Positions 53,871 through 61,832 of a stretch of 64,000 nt of DNA are shown piece by piece. Position 1 is the stretch's first letter. Every line of letters starts with the position of its first letter. A program made the translations under genes and the position numbers. Where the stretch lies: positions 1,550,001-1,614,000 of the forward strand of contig NZ_VFPO01000001.1 of assembly GCF_006716765.1 (NCBI RefSeq), read 5' to 3'. The notes beneath the pieces are model-generated. The model did not search any database and had not been told where the DNA came from. It saw nothing but the letters and a program-made list of their open reading frames with translations. The DNA is from Actinomadura hallensis (GTDB lineage: Bacteria; Actinomycetota; Actinomycetes; Streptosporangiales; Streptosporangiaceae).

Positions 53871-54910
53871 GCCGCTAAGTCGTAGGGTATAGGGTATTTC
53901 TCGGTGAACTCCTCGTAATCCTCCAAGGCGGTCACCTCTCCCGTAAAGTGTCCGTCTGATACCGAGCAGAGCCGGTAGGGCGCGGGACGGTCGGCGCAAT
54001 AGACCAGCACATCGCAACCTTGGCGGCTGAGTTCGGCGTGGGGCTCGGTGACGATGAGCAGTCCAGGTGGCCGAAGGCCTTCCCGGATGGTGTCGACGAT
54101 CTGCCGCCGCCGGTCCTCTGCCATCTCGTAGAGGACGTAGCTCAGATTGCCCGCATGTATCGAATGATCGCGCAGGAACCGCATCAAAGAGTCTGTGTCC
54201 AGCAGGTCGACTTCCACGAAGTCAACCGGGTTTCCATCGGCCTCCAGGATTTCCAGCGTGGAAGTCAGTTCATTGAAGAGCTTGTCGTAGTAGGCGGACG
54301 TCCCGTAACACTCCCGAACCCACTGCAGGTCGGGCAAGGGGCTGCGGTCGACGCCGAACGTCCGGCTGATGGGCGCCACCTGGAAATCTGGACTGCCGCC
54401 CGGCCAGCGCAGGTCCGCGTTGAACGCGGCAAAGATGCGTGACGAGTTCAACTGCCGCGGCATGATGCCGAGTCCCGTGCCGAAGTCCGCGAAGCAGAGG
54501 TCGTCGGGAGCGTTCTTGGAGAAGTAGGCGCCGAGAACCACCTGGGGGACCAGGAAGCGTCGCGTACCGGTGAAGGAGTTGCACCGCGCTTCGACGGTTC
54601 GGACGATCTCGTCGGCCCGCTCGCGCACCAGCCGGTTGAGGAGCACGGCCTGGTCGGCCGGGGTGGCCTGCGAGTACAGGAGCGGAAGTGCGCCGGGGCT
54701 GGCGGACTTGAGAGAGATGCCGAAGAGGTTGATCAAATGGCTCGCACTGTGGGCGGGCCGCCGCCGCGCACAGCGCATGAGGACGTCCGCCAGGTCACCG
54801 GCGGGATCGCCGAGTCCGTGGCCGACCAAGCGGAAGAACTCGCGCCATCCGTGATCCTGAGGATGGGTGCCCAGTCGTTCTGCGGCGGCCCGAAGCTCTT
54901 CAATTTTCAT
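53867..54910 (-). CDS. Methyltransferase-like protein, first gene of the island
   Basis: A 347-residue protein. The N-terminal ~130 residues are helical and unassigned. A Rossmann-type motif I follows, DLCFADFGTGLGIMP, with NADLRWPGG as the acidic post-I region. Later come PVDFVEVDLLDTDSLMRFL and ILEADGN, then a motif like REGLRPPGLLIVTEPH typical of class I methyltransferases. It could methylate a small molecule or another product of this set. The ATG at 54910 is preceded by a 13-bp perfect inverted repeat 39 bases upstream. Lower GC than the surroundings. Confidence 0.7.
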   Translation of the reverse strand: MKIEELRAAAERLGTHPQDHGWREFFRLVGHGLGDPAGDLADVLMRCARRRPAHSASHLINLFGISLKSASPGALPLLYSQATPADQAVLLNRLVRERADEIVRTVEARCNSFTGTRRFLVPQVVLGAYFSKNAPDDLCFADFGTGLGIMPRQLNSSRIFAAFNADLRWPGGSPDFQVAPISRTFGVDRSPLPDLQWVRECYGTSAYYDKLFNELTSTLEILEADGNPVDFVEVDLLDTDSLMRFLRDHSIHAGNLSYVLYEMAEDRRRQIVDTIREGLRPPGLLIVTEPHAELSRQGCDVLVYCADRPAPYRLCSVSDGHFTGEVTALEDYEEFTEKYPIPYDLAA

Positions 54911-54948
54911 GATTCCAGACGCTAACATTTAGGCCTTCCCCGAACAAG

Positions 54949-54978
54949 ATCGGATTAACGGAAAGCCGTTAATCCGAT
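54949..54978. promoter_or_regulatory. Perfect 13-bp inverted repeat upstream of the island operon
   Basis: ATCGGATTAACGG and CCGTTAATCCGAT flank a four-base AAAG, 39 bases before the methyltransferase-like start at 54910. It could be an operator for a dimeric repressor or an RNA hairpin in the leader. The AT-rich surroundings contain likely promoter elements. Confidence 0.6.
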
Positions 54979-55362
54979 TATGTAATTCATGATCGCAATT
55001 TTCTGATGATCCTCGGTCTTTGAGTCTGCTGACTCCGTTCTTGGGGTGCGGGTGGGCCTTGACTGCGCGAGGAGGCTCGTTGCGCTGCTTTCAAGCCGCC
55101 GCCGGCGGATTCGCGGTGACCGTCACGCTGACGACCGCCGGCTTCCGCGCGGGCCTGGCGGGCCGGGGAGGCTGTTTCGGGTGCTGGAGGGGCTTGCGGG
55201 TGACCTGAACGGGTGCGTGGGGTTGATCAGCCGAGGTCGCTGAAGGTTCGTGACGTACTGGCTCGGGTTCGGAGGGGCTGAGCGGGGTCCTAGGTCTTTT
55301 GGACTTGGGAGTTGGTGCTTGGGGCTGAGGTGCGAGGGCTTCGGGGCGGGCAGCGTGGGGGC
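54979..55362. other. Non-coding stretch between island and MFS gene
   Basis: No convincing gene is seen in these 384 bases. Possible frames of about 60 residues lack coding bias and a ribosome site. Base composition changes here from AT-richer (island side) to GC-rich, so the island's right boundary probably lies within it. Confidence 0.5.
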
Positions 55363-56757
55363 ATGACCTTTGTTCGTGAGGCCGAGGCCCGTGGGGTGGC
55401 TGTGCGTGCGGCGACGCCCGGGTGGGCGGCGCTGCTGGCTGCGTCCATCGGGCAGTTCCTAGTCGTTCTGGACGTCTCCGTCGTCAATGTCGCTCTGCCT
55501 GAGGTGCGTTCTGGGCTCGGGCTGGGGGTGACCGGGCTGCAGTGGGTGGTCAACGCCTATGTGGTGACGTTCGCCGGGTTCCTGCTGCTGGGCGGGCGCG
55601 CCGCCGACCTATTCGGGCGCAAGCGCGTGTTCCTGCTGGGACTCGGGCTGTTCACCGCGGCCAGCCTCGCCGCGGGGGTCGCGCAGAGCGGGGGCGTGCT
55701 GATCGCGGCGCGGGCCGTGCAGGGGGTGGGCGCCGCGGTCCTCGCGCCGGTCACGTTGTCGCTGGTGACCGCCACGTTCCCGGAGGGGGCGGCGCGGACG
55801 CGGGCGATCGCGCTGTGGACGGCCGTCGGCACCGCCGGGGGCGCGACGGGCGGGCTCGTCGGGGGGCTGCTGACCGACCATCTGAGCTGGCGGTGGGTCT
55901 TCCTGATCAACGTGCCGGTCGGCGCGGCCGTCACGGTGGTGGCGGTCCGGTGGCTCCGGGACGGTCGCGACGGCGGGGGCCGTGCCCGCCTCGACCTGCC
56001 CGGCGCCGTGCTCGTCACCACCGGGGTGGGGCTGCTGGCGTTCGGCATCGGGCGGATCGAGAGCCACGGGTGGGCGGGGCTGGTCCCGCTCGGGACGGGG
56101 CTGGCGCTGCTCGCCGCGTTCGTCGCGGTGGAGGCGCGGGCCGCGCAGCCGCTGGTGCGGCTCGCGCTGTTCCGGGTGCGCAGCGTCGCGGTCGGCAACC
56201 TCGCCACGCTGGTGATCATGGCGGGGGGCTTCGCGCTCTGGTACTTCCTGTCGCTCTACATGCAGAACGTCCTGGGGTACAGCGCCGTCCGGGCGGGGGT
56301 TTCGTTCCTGCCGCACACGCTGGGCATCATCCTCGGGTCGCGGCTCGCGCCGATGCTCATGGAGCGCATGGACGCGCGGCTCCTCGCCGGCGCCGGCGGG
56401 CTGATGGCGGCGGCCGGGTTCGCGTGGCAGAGCGTCGTCATGGACGCCGGGGGGACGTTCCTCGGGTCGGTGCTCGGGCCGGGCGCGACCATGGCGCTCG
56501 GGTTCGGGCTGCTGATGACGCCGCTGGTGGAGGCGGCCACGCGGGGCGCGCCGGAGCGGGAGGCGGGCGCGGTGGCCGGCCTGGTCAACACGTCCCGCAC
56601 CATCGGCGGGGCCGTCGGCCTGACCGTGCTCGGCGCGGCGGCGGCCGCGTCCGGTCCGGAACCGGTGGACGGGTACGCGACGGCGTTCCTCGTCGCGGCC
56701 CTCATCACCGCCGCCGGGACGGGCCTGGTCGCCTTCCTGCCCGGCCGCGGCCGCTGA
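55363..56757 (+). CDS. MFS drug exporter, EmrB/QacA (DHA2, 14-TM) type
   Basis: A 464-residue major facilitator transporter. Motif A is LLGGRAADLFGRKRVFL, motif C region is WTAVGTAGGATGGLVGGLL with WRWVFLINVPVGA, and motif D1 is LDVSVVNVALPEV, the DHA2 pattern. Hydrophobic segments number about 13-14. It should expel toxic compounds by proton antiport. No regulator lies next to it. The ATG at 55363 follows GTGGGGG. It ends just before a strong hairpin. Confidence 0.9.
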   Translation: MTFVREAEARGVAVRAATPGWAALLAASIGQFLVVLDVSVVNVALPEVRSGLGLGVTGLQWVVNAYVVTFAGFLLLGGRAADLFGRKRVFLLGLGLFTAASLAAGVAQSGGVLIAARAVQGVGAAVLAPVTLSLVTATFPEGAARTRAIALWTAVGTAGGATGGLVGGLLTDHLSWRWVFLINVPVGAAVTVVAVRWLRDGRDGGGRARLDLPGAVLVTTGVGLLAFGIGRIESHGWAGLVPLGTGLALLAAFVAVEARAAQPLVRLALFRVRSVAVGNLATLVIMAGGFALWYFLSLYMQNVLGYSAVRAGVSFLPHTLGIILGSRLAPMLMERMDARLLAGAGGLMAAAGFAWQSVVMDAGGTFLGSVLGPGATMALGFGLLMTPLVEAATRGAPEREAGAVAGLVNTSRTIGGAVGLTVLGAAAAASGPEPVDGYATAFLVAALITAAGTGLVAFLPGRGR

Positions 56758-56773
56758 CCATGGCCCAGACCGA

Positions 56774-56809
56774 CGCCGGGCGCCCGCCGGGGAGAGCGGG
56801 CGCCCGGCG
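56774..56809. terminator. Terminator between MFS and snapalysin-like genes
   Basis: A 14-bp perfect stem (CGCCGGGCGCCCGC with its complement) and eight-base loop lies between two convergent genes, 17 bases after the MFS stop. Confidence 0.8.
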
Positions 56810-56816
56810 GTCGGGG

Positions 56817-57374
56817 TCAGCGCGCGGGCGCCTCGGTGAGGGTGGTCCCGGTCGCGACGGAGATCAGGCCGTTGGCGAAGTTCCTCTCGACCTCGGCGAT
56901 CTCGGCGGAGTTGGGGTCGGGTTTGCGGCAGGACGTCCCGGCGCTGGCCCCGGACATCAGGTCCGTGCACCGGCCGGTGCGGCGGTCCGGCAGGCCGAGG
57001 ATGTGGCCGAGCTCGTGGGACGCGATCCGCACCGTGTAGTGGCCTTCCCGGACGGCTTGGCGGCCCATCCAGATCGTCCCGCGGCCGAGGCTCGTCACGC
57101 GGGCGCGGGGCCAGCCGTCGTCGGCGACGATGACCACGTCGGCGGGCGAACCGGCGACGAGCCGGACGTTCGAGACGCGGTCGTTCCAGATCCGCGCGCC
57201 CTCGTCGACGGCGGAGCGGAACTCGGCGGAGCGGGTCGCGTCGTACCGGATCGTGCGGACGGCGGCGGCCTCGGCGGCGTCGGGCGCGGCGGAGGCGGTC
57301 CCGCCGGTGCCGGCGAGGAGGGCCAGGCCCAGCAGCAGCGCCGCGCAGACCCTCAGCGCACTTCTGATGATCAT
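56817..57374 (-). CDS. Snapalysin-family (M7) secreted zinc metalloprotease
   Basis: A 185-residue exported protease. A signal peptide (SALRVCAALLLGLALLAG, cleaved near ASA-APD) precedes the peptidase. The zinc motif is SHELGHILGLPD, that is HExxHxxGxxD, followed by RRTGRCTDLMSG with the Met-turn; a second Cys in GTSCRKPD can pair with the first. This matches Streptomyces small neutral proteases such as snapalysin. No long pro-region is visible. The ATG at 57374 has GAGG seven bases upstream. It lies 80 bases downstream of the trypsin-like gene on the same strand. Confidence 0.88.
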   Translation of the reverse strand: MIIRSALRVCAALLLGLALLAGTGGTASAAPDAAEAAAVRTIRYDATRSAEFRSAVDEGARIWNDRVSNVRLVAGSPADVVIVADDGWPRARVTSLGRGTIWMGRQAVREGHYTVRIASHELGHILGLPDRRTGRCTDLMSGASAGTSCRKPDPNSAEIAEVERNFANGLISVATGTTLTEAPAR

Positions 57375-57454
57375 GAAAACCTCGCGGGGTGGGGAGGGGT
57401 GGGCGCCCTCCGCCGGGCGCCGCGCGCACCGGCGGAGGGACGTTCGCGGGCGGA

Positions 57455-58201
57455 TCAGCCGAGGGCCGCGCCGCCGATGATCTGCTGGATGCGGGTGCGG
57501 TAGGCGGTGACGTCGCCGTAGATGGCGGGGGAGGTGGCGCAGGTGGAGGCGGTGCCGCGGCTCGTCGCGCCGACGAGCCGCCACCGGCCGGAGGAGCCGG
57601 TGAGCGCGGGCCCGCCGGAGTCGCCGTAGCAGGCGCCGCGTCCGCCGCCGCCCTCGATGCACAGCTCGTTGGAGGCGATGCCCGGGCACTGCGCGTCCGG
57701 GAGGATGCGGGTGTCGAGCTGGCGCAGGCCGACGGGGGCGGGTCCGCAGCCGCGCTGCGGGCAGGTCTGCCCCCAGCCGAGCAGCCGGGTCGCGGAGCCG
57801 GCCGGCGCGCTCGCCGCGATGGGCACGGGCGCCGACGTGGCGGGGGACGCCAGGCGCAGCAGGGCGACGTCGCCGCCGAGCGTCTGCCGGGAGGCGACGC
57901 GGCGGACCTCGCCGCCGGAGTCGTAGCGGGTGGCGCCGATCCTGACCTGGTACGGCGTCCCGCAGTGCGCGGCGGTCACGACCCAGCTCGCGGCGACGAG
58001 GGAGCCGCCGCAGTTGTGCCGGCCCGCGGAGCTCTGCAGCGACGCCATGAACGAGTAGGTCTCGGACGCGGGCACCCCGCCCACGATCTTCGTGGTGGGC
58101 CGCTCGGCGGGCGGCGGGGTGGGGGCCGCGTGGGCCGGGAGCGTTCCGGCCGGCGCGAGGAGGGCGGCCGGGAGCACGGCCAGGAGTCTTCGCTTCCTCA
58201 T
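57455..58201 (-). CDS. Secreted trypsin-like serine protease (S1 family)
   Basis: A 248-residue trypsin-type protease with signal peptide (LLAVLPAALLAPAGTLPAHA) and a short propeptide ending at KIVGGVPA, whose IVGG would become the mature N-terminus. The triad is in VTAAHC (His), GGDVALLRL (Asp) and GACYGDSGGPAL (Ser). Six cysteines form the usual bonds, and the Tyr in GACYGD replaces the typical Gln of that loop. The residue six before the catalytic serine (GRGAC region) is Gly or Arg rather than Asp, so specificity for Arg/Lys is uncertain. Confidence 0.9.
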   Translation of the reverse strand: MRKRRLLAVLPAALLAPAGTLPAHAAPTPPPAERPTTKIVGGVPASETYSFMASLQSSAGRHNCGGSLVAASWVVTAAHCGTPYQVRIGATRYDSGGEVRRVASRQTLGGDVALLRLASPATSAPVPIAASAPAGSATRLLGWGQTCPQRGCGPAPVGLRQLDTRILPDAQCPGIASNELCIEGGGGRGACYGDSGGPALTGSSGRWRLVGATSRGTASTCATSPAIYGDVTAYRTRIQQIIGGAALG

Positions 58202-58566
58202 CGGCGGGGGGTCCTTTCACACGAGCGGGGGGGCGTGCCGACCGCAGGGCCCTGACGGTCACCCGTCCGGCGGCGCGGGAGCTGTGCGGCGTCGGACCGG
58301 TGCACTGACTATCGACCAGAATTCGCGGCCCGCCAATGCCGGTCGCGGCGGCCGGGACCCGGCCGGAGGCCCTTCTATCGGGACGGGCGGCCGCCACCTG
58401 CGAACTTTCTATTGCGGCCCGCCGCCGACTGAAATAGCGGCCATTTTTCAACGCGTCCCTTCACATTTAGAAAGGGCGTGGGCCCCGGGCGGTCGAAACG
58501 CCCGGGGCCCTCGTTTCGCGGCGCCGGGATCTCGCGGTGCCGGCCGCGAGGTCCGCCGTCCGGCCG
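58202..58566. other. Gap between trypsin-like and acyltransferase genes
   Basis: These 365 bases contain no gene that I can support. The left part should hold the trypsin-like gene's promoter and the right part the terminator at 58480-58510. Confidence 0.5.
58480..58510 (-). terminator. Terminator of the acyltransferase gene
   Basis: GGGCCCCGGGCG and CGCCCGGGGCCC form a 12-bp stem around a seven-base loop, 56 bases past the acyltransferase stop on the minus strand. Confidence 0.75.
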
Positions 58567-59850
58567 TCAGCCGGCCCCCTCCGAGGCGAGGACCTTGGGC
58601 CGCGGCGCCTGCTCCCGGCGGGCGGGGCGGGTGAGGCGGCGTCCCAGGCGCTGTGCGGGAGCCTCGATCCAGCGGTGGGACGCCCAGCTCAGGGCCACGA
58701 GGACCCCGAGGAACAGCACGAGGCCGAGGACGTCCTGGCGGGCGGGGACGTTCAGGAACTGCACCGCGACCGTCAGCATCAGCGGGTGCAGCAGGTACAC
58801 CGAGAAGCTGATCGTCCCGAGGCCGGTCGCCCAGCGCGGGAAGCGCCGGTCCCGGAACCGCCACGCCGCCGCGAACGTGGCCGCCGCCAGCAGCACCGCC
58901 GTGCACCAGACGATCTGCGCGTTGATCCCGCGGTAGGAGTTGTGCCACGTCCCGGCGACGATCGCGCCCGTCAGGACGACGCCCGCCGTCACCGCGGCCT
59001 TGCGCCGGGTGATCTGGCCGTGCTCGGTGCGGTGGACGGCCGTGCCCATGAACATGATCGCCAGCATGGTGAGGCCCTCCCAGGCGCCGATGCGGCCGTT
59101 CACCGTCACCAGTACCAGGGCGATCATGCCGCCGAGCAGCCCGCCCGCCAGCTGCGGCCCGGGACGCCTCGACGTCGCCGCCGCGATCGCGACGACGAGC
59201 GCCGCGGCGGTGACGGCGACGACGGGGCCGGTCCCCGCGGTCCGCGACAGCAGGGCGTTCGGCGCGTACTGGCCGGCGAGGAGCCCGGTCGCGGTCAGCG
59301 AGACGGCGACCAGCGCGACGACCGTGAGGACGGCGGCGGCCGACGCGGAGCGGCGGTGCCCGCCGACGACGAACAGCGCGACGACGAGCAGGTAGAAGGC
59401 CATCTCGTAGGACAGCGTCCACAGGACGTTCATCGCGTTGGGGACGTCGAGCAGGTCCTGCAGCATGGTGGCGTGCGCGAGGACGGCGGTGGCGGGGGAG
59501 TACTGCTCGAGTCCGGCCCGGAGCCCGAGGACGCCCAGCAGGTGGGGGAGCACCGCCAGCAGGGACGTCACCGCCAGCAGCGGGTAGATCCGGAAGAACC
59601 GTCCGATCCAGAAGTTCCGGACGCTGCCGCGCCGCTCCAGCGACGCCGGGATGATGTATCCGCTGACCATGAAGAAGACCAGGACGCCGCATCGTCCGGG
59701 GTCGAACCAGTCGGCCAGCCATTCCCGCAGGGAGGGGAGGTAGACCCAGCTCGCGTGGTGGAAGGCCACCGCGAGGGCGGCCCCGCCGCGCAGTGCGTCA
59801 AGCCACCCAAGTCGGGATATAGGGGGAGAAACACCAGAAGCAGCACCCAT
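58567..59850 (-). CDS. Membrane acyltransferase 3 family protein (OafA/YrhL type)
   Basis: A 427-residue protein with about ten membrane helices. The family hallmark is at the start: LGWLDALRGGAALAVAFHHASWVY with the catalytic-type His in FHH. FFMVSGYIIPASLERRGSVRNFWIGRFFRIYPLL and TLSYEMAFYLL follow, all conserved in acyltransferase-3 proteins. SVYLLHPLML near the C-terminus supplies another conserved His. These enzymes O-acylate sugars, antibiotics or cell-wall polymers. Neighbours give no hint of the acceptor. It is divergent from the nitroreductase gene. Confidence 0.88.
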   Translation of the reverse strand: MGAASGVSPPISRLGWLDALRGGAALAVAFHHASWVYLPSLREWLADWFDPGRCGVLVFFMVSGYIIPASLERRGSVRNFWIGRFFRIYPLLAVTSLLAVLPHLLGVLGLRAGLEQYSPATAVLAHATMLQDLLDVPNAMNVLWTLSYEMAFYLLVVALFVVGGHRRSASAAAVLTVVALVAVSLTATGLLAGQYAPNALLSRTAGTGPVVAVTAAALVVAIAAATSRRPGPQLAGGLLGGMIALVLVTVNGRIGAWEGLTMLAIMFMGTAVHRTEHGQITRRKAAVTAGVVLTGAIVAGTWHNSYRGINAQIVWCTAVLLAAATFAAAWRFRDRRFPRWATGLGTISFSVYLLHPLMLTVAVQFLNVPARQDVLGLVLFLGVLVALSWASHRWIEAPAQRLGRRLTRPARREQAPRPKVLASEGAG

Positions 59851-59941
59851 CCCGACAGACTAGGTGGAGTGGCTTGACTGCGCCGCCGAACCCTCAGAAA
59901 CGCCGTACTCAACAGAGGTGCCGCGTGGCCACTGGGGCACC

Positions 59942-60601
59942 ATGAAGATCATGACGACACTACCGCTCAGCCCGGACGAACTGCTCACCACGACGCGCAC
60001 CGTGCGCAAGCGCCTCGATCTGACCCGTCCCGTGCCCATCGAGCTCGTCCGCGAGTGCCTGGAGATCGCGCTGCAGGCGCCGAGCGGCAGCAACCGGCAG
60101 GGCTGGCACTGGATCGTCGTCACCGACCCGGAGGTCCGCGCGGCGATCGGCGAGTACTACCGGCGGGCGTTCTCCGCCTACGCCGAGTCCGGCTCCTTCG
60201 CCGCCGGGCTGTACAAGGACGACCCCGAGCGGGCCGAGGTGCAGCGCCGCGTGGGCGAGAGCGCCGCCCACCTCGCCGAGCACATGGGCGACGTGCCGGT
60301 GCTCGTCATCCCGTGCCTGCGGCTGCACGGCGGGCGCCTCCCGGCGGGCAACCAGGCCGGGCTGTGGGGGTCGCTGCTGCCCGCCGCGTGGAGCTACGCC
60401 CTGGCGGCGCGGGCGCGCGGGCTCGGCACCGCCTGGACGTCGCTGCACCTCACCTACGAGAACGAGATCGCGGAGCTGCTCGGCCTGCCCGCGAACGTGC
60501 GGCAGGGCGCGCTCATCCCGACCGCCTACTACACCGGCGACACCTTCCGTCCCGCCCCCCGCGTCCCGCTCGACGAGGTCCTGCACCTGAACCGCTGGTA
60601 G
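59942..60601 (+). CDS. Nitroreductase-family flavoprotein
   Basis: A 219-residue FMN-dependent oxidoreductase fold. The FMN phosphate-binding start TTTRTVRKRLDLTRPVP, the LQAPSGSNRQGWHWIVV motif and AARARGLGTAWTSLHL are the family signatures. A central variable insertion (YYRRAFSAYAESGSFAAGLY) lines the substrate pocket. Likely substrates are quinones, nitro-compounds or other electron acceptors. Two ATGs, at 59942 and 59951, could start it; GGGG lies four bases before the first. Confidence 0.88.
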   Translation: MKIMTTLPLSPDELLTTTRTVRKRLDLTRPVPIELVRECLEIALQAPSGSNRQGWHWIVVTDPEVRAAIGEYYRRAFSAYAESGSFAAGLYKDDPERAEVQRRVGESAAHLAEHMGDVPVLVIPCLRLHGGRLPAGNQAGLWGSLLPAAWSYALAARARGLGTAWTSLHLTYENEIAELLGLPANVRQGALIPTAYYTGDTFRPAPRVPLDEVLHLNRW

Positions 60602-60676
60602 CAGGCCCGTCGCTCCGCCCGCCGGCGGGGCGGAGCCCGGGTGCCGGGCGTGCCGCGCGGCGGGCCCGGCCGGACT

Positions 60677-60721
60677 CTTATTGGCGATCCGCCAATAAGC
60701 TATTGCCGTCTCGCCAATAAG
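60677..60721. promoter_or_regulatory. Inverted-repeat cluster TTATTGGCG/CGCCAATAA
   Basis: CTTATTGGCG and CGCCAATAAG form a perfect ten-base inverted repeat with a three-base spacer (60677-60699). A third CGCCAATAAG at 60712-60721 faces a degenerate half CTATTGCCG. It lies 76 bases after the nitroreductase stop. The pattern fits a multi-site operator. Confidence 0.6.
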
Positions 60722-60938
60722 GCTTTAGGGTCGTCGCGAGCGGTCCTCGGGCGCGGCCGCCGCCTCGCCCGCGCCGCGGTCCCGTGATCGCCGGCGGCCC
60801 CGCGTACGTCTTCGCGCCAGGCGCACGCGGGGCCCGCCGGTACGCCTTCCCGCGGCTCCGCGCGAACGTCCCGCGCCTGTCCAGCACCTGTCCCGCACCG
60901 ATTCGGTCACCCGCCTTGTGTCCGCCGAGGCGATCCCT

Positions 60939-60974
60939 GTAAGTATGTGCTTGCTTATGTAAGTGCACGCTTGC
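60939..60974 (+). promoter_or_regulatory. Direct repeats before the mce operon
   Basis: GTAAGTATGTGCTTGC and GTAAGTGCACGCTTGC lie 20 bases apart centre to centre, each with imperfect dyad symmetry (AAGTNNNNGCTT). They end 72 bases before the TTG start at 61047, a typical place for a TetR-family repressor of mce genes. Confidence 0.5.
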
Positions 60975-61046
60975 GCAGTCCGAGAGAGCGGACGCCCGTG
61001 GATCGGCACGATCCGCCGGGCCCGGTCGTAAGGAAGTGATAGTCCC

Positions 61047-61832
61047 TTGTCCGCCATCGACATCCCGCGGAGGGTGCACGGGCTGCTCGGCGAGGTCGGC
61101 GAGCTGTTCGTCATCGCCCTGGAGGCCGTCCGCCGGACCTGGGACGTGCGCACGTGGGCGTGGGAGTTCGCCGAGCAGGCGTGGTTCCTCGCCCGGGTGA
61201 CGAGCCTGCCGGTCATCCTCGTGTCGCTGCCGCTCGGCGCGACCGTCGCGCTCCAGGTCGGGCAGCTCGCGGCCCAGCTCGGCGCCCAGTCCGCGACCGG
61301 CGGCGCCGTCGTCGTCGGGCTGGTGCGCGAGGTCGCCCCGATCGCCGCGGCGCTGATCATCGCGGGCGCGGGCGGGTCGGCGATGACCGCCGACATGGGC
61401 GCCCGCCGGATCCGCGACGAGCTGGCCGCGATGGAGGTGATGGCGGTCAACCCTGTCCACCGCCTCGTCACGCCCCGGCTCTGGGCTGCGAGCCTCGTCT
61501 CGACGCTGCTGGCCTCCCTGGTCATCGTCTCCGGTGCCGCCGGGGGCTTCGTGTTCAACGTCCTGCTCCAGGACGTCACGCCCGGCGCCTACTTCGACGG
61601 CGCCGTGTCGCTGCTGCAGACGTCCGACCTGGTCGTGACCCTGCTCAAGGCGTGGCTGTTCGGAGTGATCGCCGCCATCGTCGCCTGCCACATGGGCATG
61701 AGCTGCGCGGCGAGCCCCGTCGGCGTCGGACGCGCCGTCAACCGCGCCATCGTCGTCGCGTTCCTGCTGGTGTTCGCCCTCAACTACGTGATCACGACCG
61801 TGTACTTCGTCGCGTTCCCGCCGAGGATCTGA
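61047..61832 (+). CDS. MlaE/YrbE-type ABC permease, first of the mce operon
   Basis: A 261-residue MlaE-family permease, homologous to YrbE-A proteins that move lipids with Mce proteins in actinobacteria. The conserved core is LVREVAPIAAALIIAGAGGSAMTADMGARRIRDELAAMEVMAVNP, followed by four to five hydrophobic helices. The start is TTG at 61047 with AGGAAG about ten bases upstream. Its stop overlaps the next ATG by one base (TGATG), so the two permeases are coupled and probably form a heterodimer. The ATPase subunit is not in the window, as usual for mce operons. Confidence 0.9.
   Translation: MSAIDIPRRVHGLLGEVGELFVIALEAVRRTWDVRTWAWEFAEQAWFLARVTSLPVILVSLPLGATVALQVGQLAAQLGAQSATGGAVVVGLVREVAPIAAALIIAGAGGSAMTADMGARRIRDELAAMEVMAVNPVHRLVTPRLWAASLVSTLLASLVIVSGAAGGFVFNVLLQDVTPGAYFDGAVSLLQTSDLVVTLLKAWLFGVIAAIVACHMGMSCAASPVGVGRAVNRAIVVAFLLVFALNYVITTVYFVAFPPRI

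Larger units (their letters stand above)
60602..61046. other. Intergenic region before the mce operon
   Basis: No gene is visible in these 445 bases. They hold two kinds of regulatory-looking repeats (60677-60721 and 60939-60974) and the promoter of the mce operon. The density of repeats suggests control by one or two dimeric repressors. Confidence 0.55.

Noticed and set aside
55046..55243. Possible 65-residue gene before the MFS exporter
   Set aside because: No ribosome site, Arg/Gly-rich composition, no family resemblance and weak codon bias.
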